Origin: UBA1369 sp964571725
GTDB lineage: Bacteria; Patescibacteriota; Gracilibacteria; UBA1369
Assembly (NCBI GenBank): GCA_964571725.1
Contig: CAZNDB010000001.1
Coordinates: 248,001 to 312,000 of the forward strand
Length of the DNA stretch: 64,000 bases
Direction of reading: 5' to 3'
Under the pieces are notes generated by a model, which was not told the origin of the DNA, made no database searches, and was given only the letters and a program-made list of their open reading frames with translations. The position numbers and the translations under genes were made by a program. Positions 26,011 through 35,800 of this stretch are shown here, piece by piece; the stretch's first letter is position 1, and each line of letters starts with the position of its first letter.

Positions 26011-26265
26011 TTACCTCAGATAACCTTCGCTCCGCAATAAATTCTGTTTTTTCTTTAAACCTCTGTTAAACCCGCCCAATTCTCCGTCCGAACGGATCAC
26101 CCTGTGACAGGGGACAGTCGCGTCCCGATTGGCTTTCATCATAGCGCCGACGGCTCGTGCCGCCCGCGGATTGCCCGCCCGCCTGGCCACTTCCCCGTAA
26201 CTCAGCACCCCGCCCCGCGGGATATTGCGCACTATTGCCAGAACTTTCTCTCTGAATTCAGTCAC
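26011..26265 (-). CDS. Minimal O6-alkylguanine transferase domain (MGMT/Ogt-like)
   Basis: This 84-residue protein equals the C-terminal DNA-binding and active-site domain of Ogt/MGMT. It shows the helix-turn-helix region VLSYGEVARRAGNPRAARAVG, the methyl-acceptor motif PCHRV, and the GGFNRGLKKKQNLL stretch with the substrate loop. The Cys is intact, unlike in ATL proteins where it is Trp or Ala. It lacks the N-terminal domain of Ada and Ogt. It may either repair O6-alkylguanine directly or flag such lesions for excision. It is followed 8 bp upstream on the same strand by a lipoprotein gene. Confidence 0.88.
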   Translation of the reverse strand: MTEFREKVLAIVRNIPRGGVLSYGEVARRAGNPRAARAVGAMMKANRDATVPCHRVIRSDGELGGFNRGLKKKQNLLRSEGYLR

Positions 26266-26273
26266 GATGGATT

Positions 26274-26891
26274 CTATATTTCTTCAATTTTGTGTTTGCT
26301 CATATCAATACTGAAATCGCCCGCCGATATATTGACTTTGTTGTTCAGATTGTAGCCGGTGGGATTGGTCTCACTCAAAAGCCCGGAAAAAGTGCCGGCG
26401 ATTTGTTCTTTATCAAAACGGGTGATTTCGATCATCGTTCCGTCGCCGGTGGTAAGTGTGGTGGAGGAAAAGGAAATATCACTTTTATCCTGGCTATTGG
26501 TAATGCCATACTGCATCAGCGGGTCTATGAATGGTTCACGTCCCTGTTCTGCTATAAACTTACCGGTTGTTTTACCTGGAATGGTGAGTCCCAGTGTTTG
26601 TCCTTCCTTGGAAGCTGATCCATTACTGCTGCCAAACATGATTGTCAGTTCGCCCTTTTCACCATAGTTTTCGCTGTCGGCTAAAAAAGTTAGTTCGGTC
26701 AATGAATCCAGTCTGATCTCTTTACCGTCTACTTTGAAAGAAACAAAGGTCTCAATTTTTTTCGGTTCCTCTTTGGGCGGAGTAATGCTTCCGGCCGTAT
26801 CACCGGCGGTAGAGACGGGAGACGTAGAATTGCTGCTGCAGGCAGCTAAAACCAGGGCCGATAAAAGCAACGGAATAAAAAACTTTTTCAT
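26274..26891 (-). CDS. Lipoprotein of unknown function
   Basis: This 205-residue protein has a type II signal with lipobox LAAC (Cys at residue 18) and then a Ser/Thr-rich spacer. The mature domain is about 150 residues rich in beta-strand patterns (FVSFKVDGKEIRLDSLTELTFLAD, then GTMIEITRFDKEQIAGTFSG). It resembles the secreted DUF6252-type beta-sandwich domains found in lipoproteins, but I cannot confirm this. It is transcribed with the alkylguanine transferase gene, 8 bp apart. Confidence 0.78.
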   Translation of the reverse strand: MKKFFIPLLLSALVLAACSSNSTSPVSTAGDTAGSITPPKEEPKKIETFVSFKVDGKEIRLDSLTELTFLADSENYGEKGELTIMFGSSNGSASKEGQTLGLTIPGKTTGKFIAEQGREPFIDPLMQYGITNSQDKSDISFSSTTLTTGDGTMIEITRFDKEQIAGTFSGLLSETNPTGYNLNNKVNISAGDFSIDMSKHKIEEI

Positions 26892-26958
26892 ATGTATTTA
26901 ATTATAATGCCGACGGCATTATACAGCATTCTTTTTTTGCTGTCTTGTTCCGCGATTC

Positions 26959-27477
26959 CTATTTCAATTCCGGCGGTTGTCCGCATTTGGGCGGGGAAAT
27001 GTGTCGGTCGGTACGCAGGGCCTGATAGCGATTCATGGAATTTTCCAGATCTTTATGCTCTTCCGGGGTTCGTGCAAACTGTTTTGCCCTTGTGCATTGG
27101 CCATGCATTTTCTGCATAAAATAGTTCAGCATCAATGAATTCTTGCAGCCTTGCCCCTCTTTGGAAAGCAAAACAACCGGATCATAGCCAAACTGGCAGT
27201 TGACCGAGAGATTATAATAAAACTCGTGTTCCAGATTTTTATAAACCGATACGGGGACAGTCTCAGTCTCGAGTTGTTTTTTCTGTTTATCCAGGTTTTC
27301 CTTACTGAGCAGACATTCAATTTTTTTACCTGTTTCCTTGCGTAAAGCCTGCTGCTGTTCCGTAATAACAGCCTCAACCTTTGCCTGTTCAGGCCTTTGG
27401 TAGGCTTTCATCGCCACAAAACAGGCGGTAGCAGCCAGGCAGGCGTTAATTGCATCCTTTTTAAAACCGTTTTTCAT
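26959..27477 (-). CDS. Hypothetical protein with N-terminal membrane or signal segment
   Basis: The protein has 172 residues. A weak hydrophobic segment (about 8-24) near the N-terminus could be a signal peptide or anchor. The rest is Gln/Lys/Glu-rich and probably helical (EQQQALRKETGKKIECLL), with several Cys (about C54, C104, C120, C137 and C164). These could form disulfides if exported. No family is recognised. Confidence 0.62.
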   Translation of the reverse strand: MKNGFKKDAINACLAATACFVAMKAYQRPEQAKVEAVITEQQQALRKETGKKIECLLSKENLDKQKKQLETETVPVSVYKNLEHEFYYNLSVNCQFGYDPVVLLSKEGQGCKNSLMLNYFMQKMHGQCTRAKQFARTPEEHKDLENSMNRYQALRTDRHISPPKCGQPPELK

Positions 27478-27569
27478 GCTGACAAATTCAAAGAAGATGC
27501 AAATATATCATAAAAGAGCCGCGCGTCAAGAGTAGGCACAGGAGGAATATATTCAGATGTAATTGTAAA

Positions 27570-27645
27570 TGGTCGGAGTGGCGGGATTCGAACCCACGAC
27601 CTCACGCACCCCATGCGTGCGCGCTACCAACTGCGCCACACCCCG
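27570..27645 (-). tRNA. tRNA-Pro(GGG)
   Basis: This 76-nt cloverleaf shares its acceptor, D and T arms with the Pro(CGG) gene at 25.9 kb. The anticodon stem is CACGC/GCGTG around loop ATGGGGT (anticodon GGG). CCA is encoded. Confidence 0.95.
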
Positions 27646-27910
27646 ACATATTCTTATTGCCGGACGGATTCAATTGCCGAAAAGTCCAGCCCATTAATAA
27701 TAGATATATTTTTGCTTATTTCAAGCTGGAAATTTAACTGTGATCAAATTGCAGGAAGTTGACAAAAATAGAGAAAGGTATTAAAACAATATCTTCGGGT
27801 TAAAATTAATCCGGTCGATGGTAGCCTTTGAATAAACTTCATGTGGCCACCGTCCAAGGTCTTTGAAAGCCAGGTTCAAGATATCGGAAAGCAGGAAGGA
27901 AGATATTGCC

Positions 27911-28504
27911 ATGAAGACTGTTACGTCCATCGTGTCCATCGTTGCCCTGGGGCTGTCCTCTCTTACCGGCTGCGGCGAAGCCGTAGTCATTGGCGAGGGA
28001 GCGCCGGAGACCAGGTGCGGTCTTGCTCCCCAGACTACCGTCGAACTGGTGGTGGAACAGTTCCACGCCACCTGGACAGCCAGGAGCATTCAGGAAAATT
28101 GCATGAAGCTCTATCAAGAGCACATCCAGCAGCTGATCGCTCAAGGCATCTGCGACGAGCTCACTTGTCAGGAAAAGTACAAAGGCGAGGCCAAGACCTG
28201 CTCCTACAACTATGCCGTAGCTGTCAACAAGCCCGGCGTGACGCGTTGCGGGGCACAGGTACTGCTCGTGCCGGCGGAAGTTCTGCCGGAAGAGTACGTC
28301 ATGAACTTCGCGCAGAACGTCGACACCGACGGCGATGGTGTCAGCAACTTCGATGAGTATGTGGGAGGGTCTGATCCCTGCACCGCCAACTCACTCGACG
28401 TCTGCCAGTCCGACGGCGAGTTGGACTACGACGAGGACGGTCTGCCCAACGACTCCGACCCCGCCCCCAGCTGTCCCGGAACTGATCAGACACCCTGCAT
28501 CTAA
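27911..28504 (+). CDS. Lipoprotein with DxDxDG calcium-binding repeats; GC-rich
   Basis: From the ATG at 27911, preceded by a purine-rich AGGAAGGAAG Shine-Dalgarno-like stretch, the protein has 197 residues. A lipobox (SLTGC, Cys at about residue 21) marks it as a lipoprotein. The C-terminus carries type-3 thrombospondin-like repeats DTDGDGVSNFDEY and DYDEDGLPNDSDPAP, which bind Ca2+ in related proteins. Many Cys in the mature part suggest disulfides. The gene and its flank (to about 28.6 kb) are markedly GC-rich compared with the neighbours, which suggests recent transfer. A perfect hairpin terminator follows. Confidence 0.82.
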   Translation: MKTVTSIVSIVALGLSSLTGCGEAVVIGEGAPETRCGLAPQTTVELVVEQFHATWTARSIQENCMKLYQEHIQQLIAQGICDELTCQEKYKGEAKTCSYNYAVAVNKPGVTRCGAQVLLVPAEVLPEEYVMNFAQNVDTDGDGVSNFDEYVGGSDPCTANSLDVCQSDGELDYDEDGLPNDSDPAPSCPGTDQTPCI

Positions 28505-28597
28505 CCCCGCCCCCCTCCTGCGGCTTTCCCCGCAAAACTCCCTCCTTGACCCTGGCCACCCGCGCCGATCGCGCACCCCCCAAGCTTCACTGCTGTA

Positions 28598-28624
28598 GGG
28601 AAAAGCGCGACCGGCGCTTTTCCC
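28598..28624 (+). terminator. Perfect 11-bp hairpin downstream of the GC-rich lipoprotein gene
   Basis: The stem GGGAAAAGCGC / GCGCTTTTCCC has a 5-nt loop. No long T-tract follows, so termination efficiency is uncertain. Confidence 0.6.
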
Positions 28625-28725
28625 ATGGGTAAGTGTATCTTTATCGGCCTGTTTAAGGGGTTTTCGGTGGCCGTTTTAGTTGAAATGATATATAATTTAA
28701 AGATACTTCAACAAACACATCGCGT

Positions 28726-29262
28726 ATGCCGGAAATCACCGATCTCCTAAAAAAAGCCAGTATCAGCTTAATTATCGACCGTTACGAGTCAATATTTTCC
28801 GATTTTGACCCGCGGCCCTATACCGAACGGGCAATTTCCGATGATTTTTTGCTGGAGGCTCAAAAAGCCGTTAGGGAAACGGAAGAGGGGAGCTTTGAGT
28901 TACATTTTTTGATCCCCAAACATCTGCACAATCCGCATGAGGATAGTGTCATAAAAGAACGCCTCCGCCGTCATTTCAAACAGTCGGAACACCGCTTGTC
29001 CACTGACAGTCATAAGGTTGCCAAAAAAGGCGTTGTTCTTACCATAATGGGCTTCATTTTTATGCTTCTGGCTTCCATGGCCAGTCTGATGGTGCAGCAG
29101 AATAACTGGTTCAGCTTGCTGGTGGTTTTTCTGGAACCCAGCGGCTGGTTTATGGTCTGGTACGGGCTGGATATCGTCTTTTATATTTCCAAAGAAAAAA
29201 AGTCGGAGCTGGAATTTTACCGTAAGATGACCAAAGCTGATATCCATTTCGACACTTACTAA
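28726..29262 (+). CDS. Membrane protein of unknown function with two C-terminal helices
   Basis: The protein has 178 residues. The first about 100 are soluble and charged (IFSDFDPRPYTERAISDDFLLEAQKAV, then EGSFELHFLIP). They are followed by two membrane helices (about 104-122 and 128-146) and a charged C-terminal tail. I recognise no catalytic motif. A TATAAT lies at 28691-28696, about 30 bp before the ATG. It stands between the GC-rich lipoprotein gene and tRNA-Leu. Confidence 0.75.
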   Translation: MPEITDLLKKASISLIIDRYESIFSDFDPRPYTERAISDDFLLEAQKAVRETEEGSFELHFLIPKHLHNPHEDSVIKERLRRHFKQSEHRLSTDSHKVAKKGVVLTIMGFIFMLLASMASLMVQQNNWFSLLVVFLEPSGWFMVWYGLDIVFYISKEKKSELEFYRKMTKADIHFDTY

Positions 29263-29327
29263 TTTACGGCAGCCGGGCTCCAAAACTGTCACAACAAAAA
29301 AGCCCGTTCTTTCGACAAGCTTTCTTT

Positions 29328-29414
29328 TGGTGCGCGAGAGAGGACTTGAACCTCCATGATCTTGCGATCACTACCTCCTGAAGGTAGCGCGTCTGCCAGT
29401 TTCGCCACTCGCGC
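29328..29414 (-). tRNA. tRNA-Leu(CAG)
   Basis: This is an 87-nt class II tRNA. The acceptor stem is GCGCGAG/CTCGCGC, and the anticodon stem CTACC/GGTAG surrounds loop TTCAGGA (anticodon CAG). A long variable arm holds a TGATC...GATCA hairpin, the T-loop is TTCAAGT, and CCA is encoded. Confidence 0.95.
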
Positions 29415-29556
29415 ACGCACTGGGATTATAGTGATTCCCGAAACTAAATCAAATCTTTCTTAAAAAATGAGGGATTGCCTTTATTCCACTTCGTTGTAAT
29501 ATGCTGTCCGCCAGAAGCTTATAAACAGGTACCCGAAAACGGTTTTTAATATTGTC

Positions 29557-31305
29557 ATGAAAGCAAACGCGGCAGCAAAAATCCCCGGCACTCCCTTACG
29601 ATATGTGTATTTTTTAAGTAAAAAATACCCGCTGTTGGCCGTGGGGATCTTTTTGATGGTGACATTTGCCTGTGTTTTCAGCACGGGCAACAACTATGTT
29701 TTTAAAAAAATCATCGACTCCATCAACTCTCCCGGTGAAATCTGGCAGTGGGGAATAATTTACGCCGTGGTTTTCTTTTTAAGTGCCATCAGCTGGAGAT
29801 TGAGCGGATTTATCGGTATGCGCTGGATGGTTCGAGCCTGTTCGGATTCCTATGGCACATTGTTCCGCTATTTGATCAATCACAGCAGCAGTTATTTTGA
29901 CAACCGCTTTGCCGGATCAATCACCAGTAAGGTCTCCAACGCTTCCGAGGGCGTCAGAAGAATAATGTCCGTGGGGATCTGGAACCTCTATCCGGTTATC
30001 GTGAACATCACCGTCAGTCTGGCGCTGGCATTTTCCGTTAACTATCAGTTTGCCCTGATAGTACTGGTTTGGGCGGCGATTTTTATCTCCTTTAATGTTT
30101 TTGCCGTCTTAAAAAAACAGAAATATTCAGTTGCCTATGCCGATGCGGTTTCGGCGCTGCGGGGACAGATGGTGGATATTACTACCAACGTCAAGGCCGT
30201 GAATCACTATTCCCGAAAAACACACGAACTAGGTCGCCTGGACGGATACATTGCCGACAGAACCAAAAAACACCTGAAAAACTGGTGGATGGGCGAATGG
30301 ATGCTGGCCACCAACAACTTTTTGCAATTTGTTTTTGTTATGGTCATGCTGCTGCTGGCCCTCTGGCTGAATCAAACGCAGGGACTGAGTATTGGCAATA
30401 CCATTATGGTTATAACACTCTCGGCCTCTCTGAAAGATCAATTGATGTGGGTCGGCAATCACCTGAACGATTTGATGGATTATTACGGCGAAGTAAAGGA
30501 CGGCCTGAATGAAATCCTGGTGGAACATGAATTAAAGGATCGGGAAAACGCCCGGCACCTGGATGTTAGAAATGCCAATCTGGATTTTCGGAACGTCAGT
30601 TTCAAATACGGAAAGAAATACATTTTCAAAGACTTTAACCTTAATATTTTCCCCGGCCAAAAGATCGGGCTGGTGGGGGAGAGCGGAGCCGGTAAAAGCA
30701 CTCTGGTCGGCATGTTGTCCAGACAGCACGATCTGGCGTCCGGAGAAATTTTGATTAATGAACACAACATCGCCCACGTGACACAGGACAGTCTGCGGTC
30801 TGCCATTGCCATTGTTCCGCAGGAACCAATGCTGTTTCACCGCTCGATCATGGAGAACATCCGCTATGGAAATCTGGAAGCCACCGACGAGCAGGTAATG
30901 CAGGCGGCCGGACAGGCCCAGGCCCACGATTTTATTCTGGAACTGACCAACGGCTATCAGACCACCGTTGGCGAAAGAGGCGTAAAACTTTCCGGCGGGC
31001 AAAGGCAGAGAGTGGCCATTGCCAGAGCCATACTGAAGAACGCCCCGATTCTGGTTTTGGACGAAGCAACCAGTTCATTGGACAGTAAAAGTGAAGGTGA
31101 AATTCAAAAAGCTCTGCAAAATCTGATGAAAGACAAAACGGTAATTGCCATCGCCCATCGCCTGTCCACCATCAAGGCTATGGACAGAATTATTGTCATT
31201 GATAAAGGCCGGATCATTCAGGACGGTTCCCACGAACAATTACTGAAAGAGCAGGACGGCATCTATCAAAAACTCTGGCAGAAGCAGAGTGAGGGGTTTA
31301 TTTAA
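29557..31305 (+). CDS. ABC transporter, fused permease and ATPase (exporter type)
   Basis: This 582-residue half-transporter has a six-helix membrane domain (about 1-310) followed by an ATPase. The ATPase carries Walker A GESGAGKSTLVG, a Q-loop (IVPQEPMLF), the signature LSGGQRQRVAIARA, Walker B PILVLDEATSSLD and H-loop IAHRLSTI. It works as a homodimer or heterodimer to export lipids, peptides or drugs; the substrate cannot be told. The gene stands alone between tRNA genes. Confidence 0.94.
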   Translation: MKANAAAKIPGTPLRYVYFLSKKYPLLAVGIFLMVTFACVFSTGNNYVFKKIIDSINSPGEIWQWGIIYAVVFFLSAISWRLSGFIGMRWMVRACSDSYGTLFRYLINHSSSYFDNRFAGSITSKVSNASEGVRRIMSVGIWNLYPVIVNITVSLALAFSVNYQFALIVLVWAAIFISFNVFAVLKKQKYSVAYADAVSALRGQMVDITTNVKAVNHYSRKTHELGRLDGYIADRTKKHLKNWWMGEWMLATNNFLQFVFVMVMLLLALWLNQTQGLSIGNTIMVITLSASLKDQLMWVGNHLNDLMDYYGEVKDGLNEILVEHELKDRENARHLDVRNANLDFRNVSFKYGKKYIFKDFNLNIFPGQKIGLVGESGAGKSTLVGMLSRQHDLASGEILINEHNIAHVTQDSLRSAIAIVPQEPMLFHRSIMENIRYGNLEATDEQVMQAAGQAQAHDFILELTNGYQTTVGERGVKLSGGQRQRVAIARAILKNAPILVLDEATSSLDSKSEGEIQKALQNLMKDKTVIAIAHRLSTIKAMDRIIVIDKGRIIQDGSHEQLLKEQDGIYQKLWQKQSEGFI

Positions 31306-31354
31306 CTGCGGGCAGACTTTATTTGAGACAGACTCGCGTTGTGCAGGATTTTCA

Positions 31355-31430
31355 TGGTGGGAATGCACGGACTCGAACCGTGGACCCCTATCGTGTGAGG
31401 ATAGTGCTCTACCAACTGAGCTACATTCCC
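31355..31430 (-). tRNA. tRNA-Val(CAC)
   Basis: This 76-nt cloverleaf has acceptor GGGAATG/CATTCCC, and anticodon stem CTATC/GATAG around loop CTCACAC (anticodon CAC). The T-loop is TTCGAGT and CCA is encoded. Confidence 0.95.
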
Positions 31431-31550
31431 GAATTTAGCTTAACTTTATTACCCCGATGCCGGTAAGTTGCTGAAGTATCGGACGTGTAAAATTATATAC
31501 CCCGTTTCTTCACCTGCGACAAGACTCTCTTTAGCCCTGCCCCCTGTCAA

Positions 31551-31578
31551 TTGAATATTTGGCTTATTCTGGTATAAT
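31551..31578 (+). promoter_or_regulatory. Promoter candidate for the secreted-protein gene at 31612
   Basis: TTGAAT (31551-31556), a 16-bp spacer and TATAAT (31573-31578), with a TGG extended -10 in front. The predicted start is near 31585, 27 bp before the ATG. Confidence 0.6.
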
Positions 31579-31611
31579 TTTACTCATGTATTCTTTAATC
31601 AAAAGATTACT

Positions 31612-32505
31612 ATGAATATCTCCGTCAAAAAACTGGGTTCGTCAATTTTGGTTACCGTGTTGCTGTTTTCATCGGCCCCCGCGGCACTGGCAGGCGGCTC
31701 CAGCTACGCCTTTTATACCCATGCCCGGTCCGGCCTGGTCCAAACCGGTCAGATCTTCCGGGACGCTTTCCGGCTTAACGTTCAGACCTATCTCAATAAC
31801 GATTATTTCCAGATCAACCAGATTTCTCCCCAAACCGTCAAAGTCAGCTGTCAAGGTGACGGCGCACTGGAGACAGCCATGCTCAGGCTGGGGGACAAGT
31901 ATCTGGCCATTGCTGATTTCAAACCGTCTACCATGGCCCCCAACTGGTATGGAGCACTGTTGAAACCGGAAAATCTGATTCTGGAAAACAATTCCGTCTA
32001 TAACCTGAGCGTCGATCTGAAGGCCCGCGTCAATGCCGCCGGCAATCAGGTGATGATTTGCCAGGCCAAGATCATCGAACACGATCAATTGTATAACGGC
32101 GCAAAGGTGGAAAAAGAAACCGGCCTGGATGTGGAGGATCAGGAACAGAAAGCCTTGGTGATGACCACAGCCGACGACAAGTATTATACCGGCAGCGTTT
32201 ACCGCGTTCCCGGGGATGAAGGCTCAATCTATACTCCCAAATACCTGAACGTTTCCGGTAAAGTGTCCAAGACTTCCAACGGGCCTTATCAGCTCTCCGT
32301 GTCTTATTCCGATTGGGTAAAAGAGGGGATGTATAATGTGATGATCCCATTCAATGATCAATCACCGGTCAAATTTGATATCACCAGCCCCCGCTTTTTC
32401 TCACAGAATTATCTGAATAACTATTCCTACTTCTTTATTCAGGAAATGCATCTCTATGACCAACCGGCTGCCAATGGTTCAGTGGGGAAGATTACTCTGA
32501 AATAA
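31612..32505 (+). CDS. Secreted protein of unknown function
   Basis: The protein has 297 residues with a clear signal peptide (about 1-27, ending AALAG). The mature part starts SSYAFYTHARSGLVQTGQ and is rich in Tyr, Asn and beta-strand patterns, with two Cys (about C79 and C149) that may pair. No known domain is recognised. It has its own extended -10 promoter and a strong terminator, so it is a single-gene unit that may be well expressed. A role at the cell surface is likely but unspecified. Confidence 0.8.
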   Translation: MNISVKKLGSSILVTVLLFSSAPAALAGGSSYAFYTHARSGLVQTGQIFRDAFRLNVQTYLNNDYFQINQISPQTVKVSCQGDGALETAMLRLGDKYLAIADFKPSTMAPNWYGALLKPENLILENNSVYNLSVDLKARVNAAGNQVMICQAKIIEHDQLYNGAKVEKETGLDVEDQEQKALVMTTADDKYYTGSVYRVPGDEGSIYTPKYLNVSGKVSKTSNGPYQLSVSYSDWVKEGMYNVMIPFNDQSPVKFDITSPRFFSQNYLNNYSYFFIQEMHLYDQPAANGSVGKITLK

Positions 32506-32524
32506 CCTGAAAAATCCGAACTTC

Positions 32525-32560
32525 AAAAAGAGCCTCCACAGAAATGCGGCGGCTCTTTTT
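32525..32560 (+). terminator. Rho-independent terminator
   Basis: The stem AAAAAGAGCC / GGCTCTTTTT has a 16-nt loop and ends in a T-run, 20 bp after the secreted-protein stop codon. Confidence 0.85.
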
Positions 32561-32638
32561 ATAATTGCTTTGAGGCAATCTGGTGGGGGCTCATTGACGC
32601 GATTGGAACCGGAAACCAAAGGGTTGGTAAAGAAAAGG

Positions 32639-32860
32639 ATGACTGTCGATGAATATTTAGCACATCAGCAGGAGGAAGAAAAGACTGATTTTAGGCAAAT
32701 TTCTAGCATTTTGGACTCGGAGATGGAGGTGTGGTTTAAGGTGCATTGGTGGCTTTCTGAGGAATTATTCTTGTTTTGGTACATTTGGTTGAAGGATAAT
32801 ACGGCTATGGTGGAGGAGTTTGTGGAGGAGGTGAAAAGTTCTGTTATTACCGACCATTAA
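32639..32860 (+). CDS. Small hypothetical protein at the left edge of the AT-rich island
   Basis: The ATG at 32639 gives 73 residues (MTVDEYLAHQQEEEKTDF...), acidic and Trp-rich in the middle (WFKVHWWLSEELFLFWYIWL), perhaps a single amphipathic or membrane helix. The upstream frame extends to a TTG at 32570. No family is known. It ends exactly where the 1055-residue gene ends on the other strand, with both stops inside the palindrome TAACTAGTTA (32858-32867). It may be a real small gene or one truncated by the island; support is limited. Confidence 0.4.
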   Translation: MTVDEYLAHQQEEEKTDFRQISSILDSEMEVWFKVHWWLSEELFLFWYIWLKDNTAMVEEFVEEVKSSVITDH

Positions 32861-35800
32861 CTAGTTATTGTCTACGATAACATACCCAATGAAATTCTTA
32901 TGCAATTGAAATTCATACCTTTCAAAAATATGAATCAAAACGCGTTCCTGTAGGTATTCGATCTGTTTTTCTCGATCGCCCTCCTCTTTAAGCCATTTTG
33001 TTGGTTTTTGTAAAAATTCAGCCATAAGATCGTTGTCTCTTTCAAATTGCTGAACATCAATCAAAAATGCGTCTTTTAACGATTCTTTTGAATCTTTCGC
33101 ATCCAGCGGAGAGTATTGAATATACTTCCCAATCTTTGATTTATCCAAGATATAAATCTTTGATTGACCTGCGTTCGGAGTAAATATTTGATAAACGGGG
33201 AGCAAGCTACGTTTAAATTTGTATACACCCTCTATAGCTGCAGTGTTTAACTCTTGAGGGAAATTACGATTCCATTTTGGAATGTAATTTCCTGAACCAC
33301 GTTCAAAAAAATTCCAAATTGCATGATTGGTTGCAAGTATCACGATATTTGATGTCTTGATTAGCGCTAAAGTAGCATCAAATTGTTCCTTCTCAATTGG
33401 GGTTACATTTTTATCTATAACATCCAGAATTTGTTCGTTTTCCCCATAGGCCATACTTCGCCCGTATCCAAAGGCTTCATCCATTCCAGTGTAATGCACA
33501 TGCCAACTTACATCATCACCAAAAAATGCTGCCTTATCGAACACTGTATTGATGCCCATTTTTTTCTTATCGCCCTTATAAGGCTTATCACTTTTATTTT
33601 CGTAATCACCAAAACTCTTTAATATTTCCCGAACAGGATGACTCTGATAATAATTACCAACGACTCCTTTTTTAAATTTATCGACTTTTTCATTATTGAT
33701 TTTTGCTTCTCGTTTTCTTTTGAGGTCGGCTTGCTCTTGAAGTTCGTGTGCTCTTTTAAGTAATGCACGCAAGTTCTCACACTGCTTCACTGCTTGTTCA
33801 TCAAGAACGAATTTCCATTTCTCAGGATTTTTCTCGATATCCTCAATTGTCTTCATCGCATCACGCGTCCCTTCTGCTAAGAAAGCCAGATCTCGATTGT
33901 GAGGTAAGTCAATTTTATCCGCTTCCACTTTCGTCTTTCCTCTCAAAAGGCTTAAAGTTCTAACTACAAAGAAACGCTCCAGTTTCTCTAATATTTGGAT
34001 GCAGTGAACCTCTCCTTCTTCATTCATGCTCATTTCCCAATTGTCCCATCCCCAAAACTTTTCTGCATTAAAATCATGCACCTCTAGAAAAATCTGAGTG
34101 AAATTATTGATATCATGCGGCAATGAGCCACTAATATCTCTATAAAATTCCATTAGCTTTGAATTTGAAGGGTCTCTTTCGAGTAAGTGTAAAATCCACG
34201 CCCCGAATCCGAAGATCATTTCATTCCTTTTTCCATCTATTAATTCAAACATCTTCTCTGAATCGTCCTCCGAACTCATGTTATAGTCGCGCTCAATTCC
34301 GTGAAATAATTTCTTTGCAATGCTGAGAAATTTTTGGAATCCGAGAATATCATTATTATCCAATGCAGATTTTAAAATAGATTGAAAAATTTTAAGAACA
34401 TAGAGTCCAAAACCCTTGAAGTCATCATCAGAGAATTTATCTTTTTTATATTTAGGTTCTAAATGATAATCAACCAACTCTTTTAAATATCGCCAAGATC
34501 GATCAAACATGAATTCAGAGAGCCGATCGTTGCCATTTTTTCTTTCATCAACCGATCGCAAATATAACAGCTGTGGAAAATATAAGAATTCTTGAAAAAT
34601 TAGGTGATCTTTGTTGTCTAAGGCCTGTTGAGCGAGCAAGATCGGAAGATATGCAACGTCTCGAATAATGTCTATATCTTTTGACTGAATTGCTCTATCG
34701 AAAATATCCCTGATATCTCGTGATAGCCACTCCAGCGGTTTTAGACGTTCAAACGGAAAAGTTCCACGTTCTTTTTCTGCTTGTTCATTTGAAAACCCAC
34801 CACCATAAAATTTTAGATAATTATGAAATTCTTTAATCAATTCAACATAAAGCTCAACTAGCGATTTTAGTTCATCTGTTTTTAAATCTTGAATTGCATT
34901 AATGCATCGAATTTTTACTTTGATCACCTCATCTCTAGTTTCGATCTCAAGATCAAATTCCTTTTTTATTTTAAATATTTCTTGTATGAGTCGAGATACT
35001 TTTTCCTTTTCTGCTTCGCTTGAAATTGAATCTTTCCGAATCCAGAAGAGAATACTGTCGTATTGTTTAAGATTCGAATAAAAAGACGGGATGAGCCTAC
35101 ATGGCGGATTTAACTTTCGTTGTCCATCATTTAAGGTTTGCCCTTCTGCCTCGACAAAATCTTCATCTTTTTTAATCCTATCTTTTGCGAAATATGATAT
35201 GAGTTTGTTTAATTTGTTTAGATTGATATCAGCTATAAATCCGCTTTTATCTGACTTAACAGGAAAATATTCTTCTTCACGAATTGGGCTGAATGGACTT
35301 GCATCAATAACACTCTCGAACCGACCAATCTTTTCGTATAGTTTGTTATTGCCTAACCGTTTTACTATTTCAAAGTCGAGTATTTTTAGGAAGTTTATTC
35401 TCATTGCTTCACAGAAGAGAGCCCCTTCTTCTTTGCGTAGTGAAAAACCATTTGCAATTAACTTAATAGCTTCATAGAGAGACTTTACTGTGTAAAAACC
35501 TATGATAGCTATTGGAAGAATGCTTAAAATATTTATAGACCCCCAAATGAATTGAAAGAAAAATAGTATCTCGGCGACAAGGAGAGTAAAAAACTTGCTT
35601 CGTCTGACCAAAATAATCCCTTTGTAAGGTTGGTCATTTTTTACGATTTCTTGGGCGATGAAAAATGCTAGTGCAATTAAAACAGCACCTATACCTGCAT
35701 GGATAGCAATTAAATTTTGATAATGAGCGTTGTCTTTAAACAGGATGAGTTTTTTTATAAATTCTTTTGTAGATTCATCTAACAATAACACCTTATAATC

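Noticed and set aside
27646..27910. 265-bp gap between tRNA-Pro(GGG) and the GC-rich lipoprotein gene searched for a small gene or RNA
   Set aside because: No convincing reading frame, cloverleaf or hairpin was seen apart from the ribosome-binding site just before 27911.
32581..32610. A TGGTGGGGGCTC ... TTGGAACC stretch that looks like the reverse of a CCA-ended tRNA 3' half, tempting as an attachment-site copy of tRNA-Ile
   Set aside because: The T-stem cannot pair, and only 8 of 12 terminal bases match the tRNA-Ile end, so a direct repeat is not supported.
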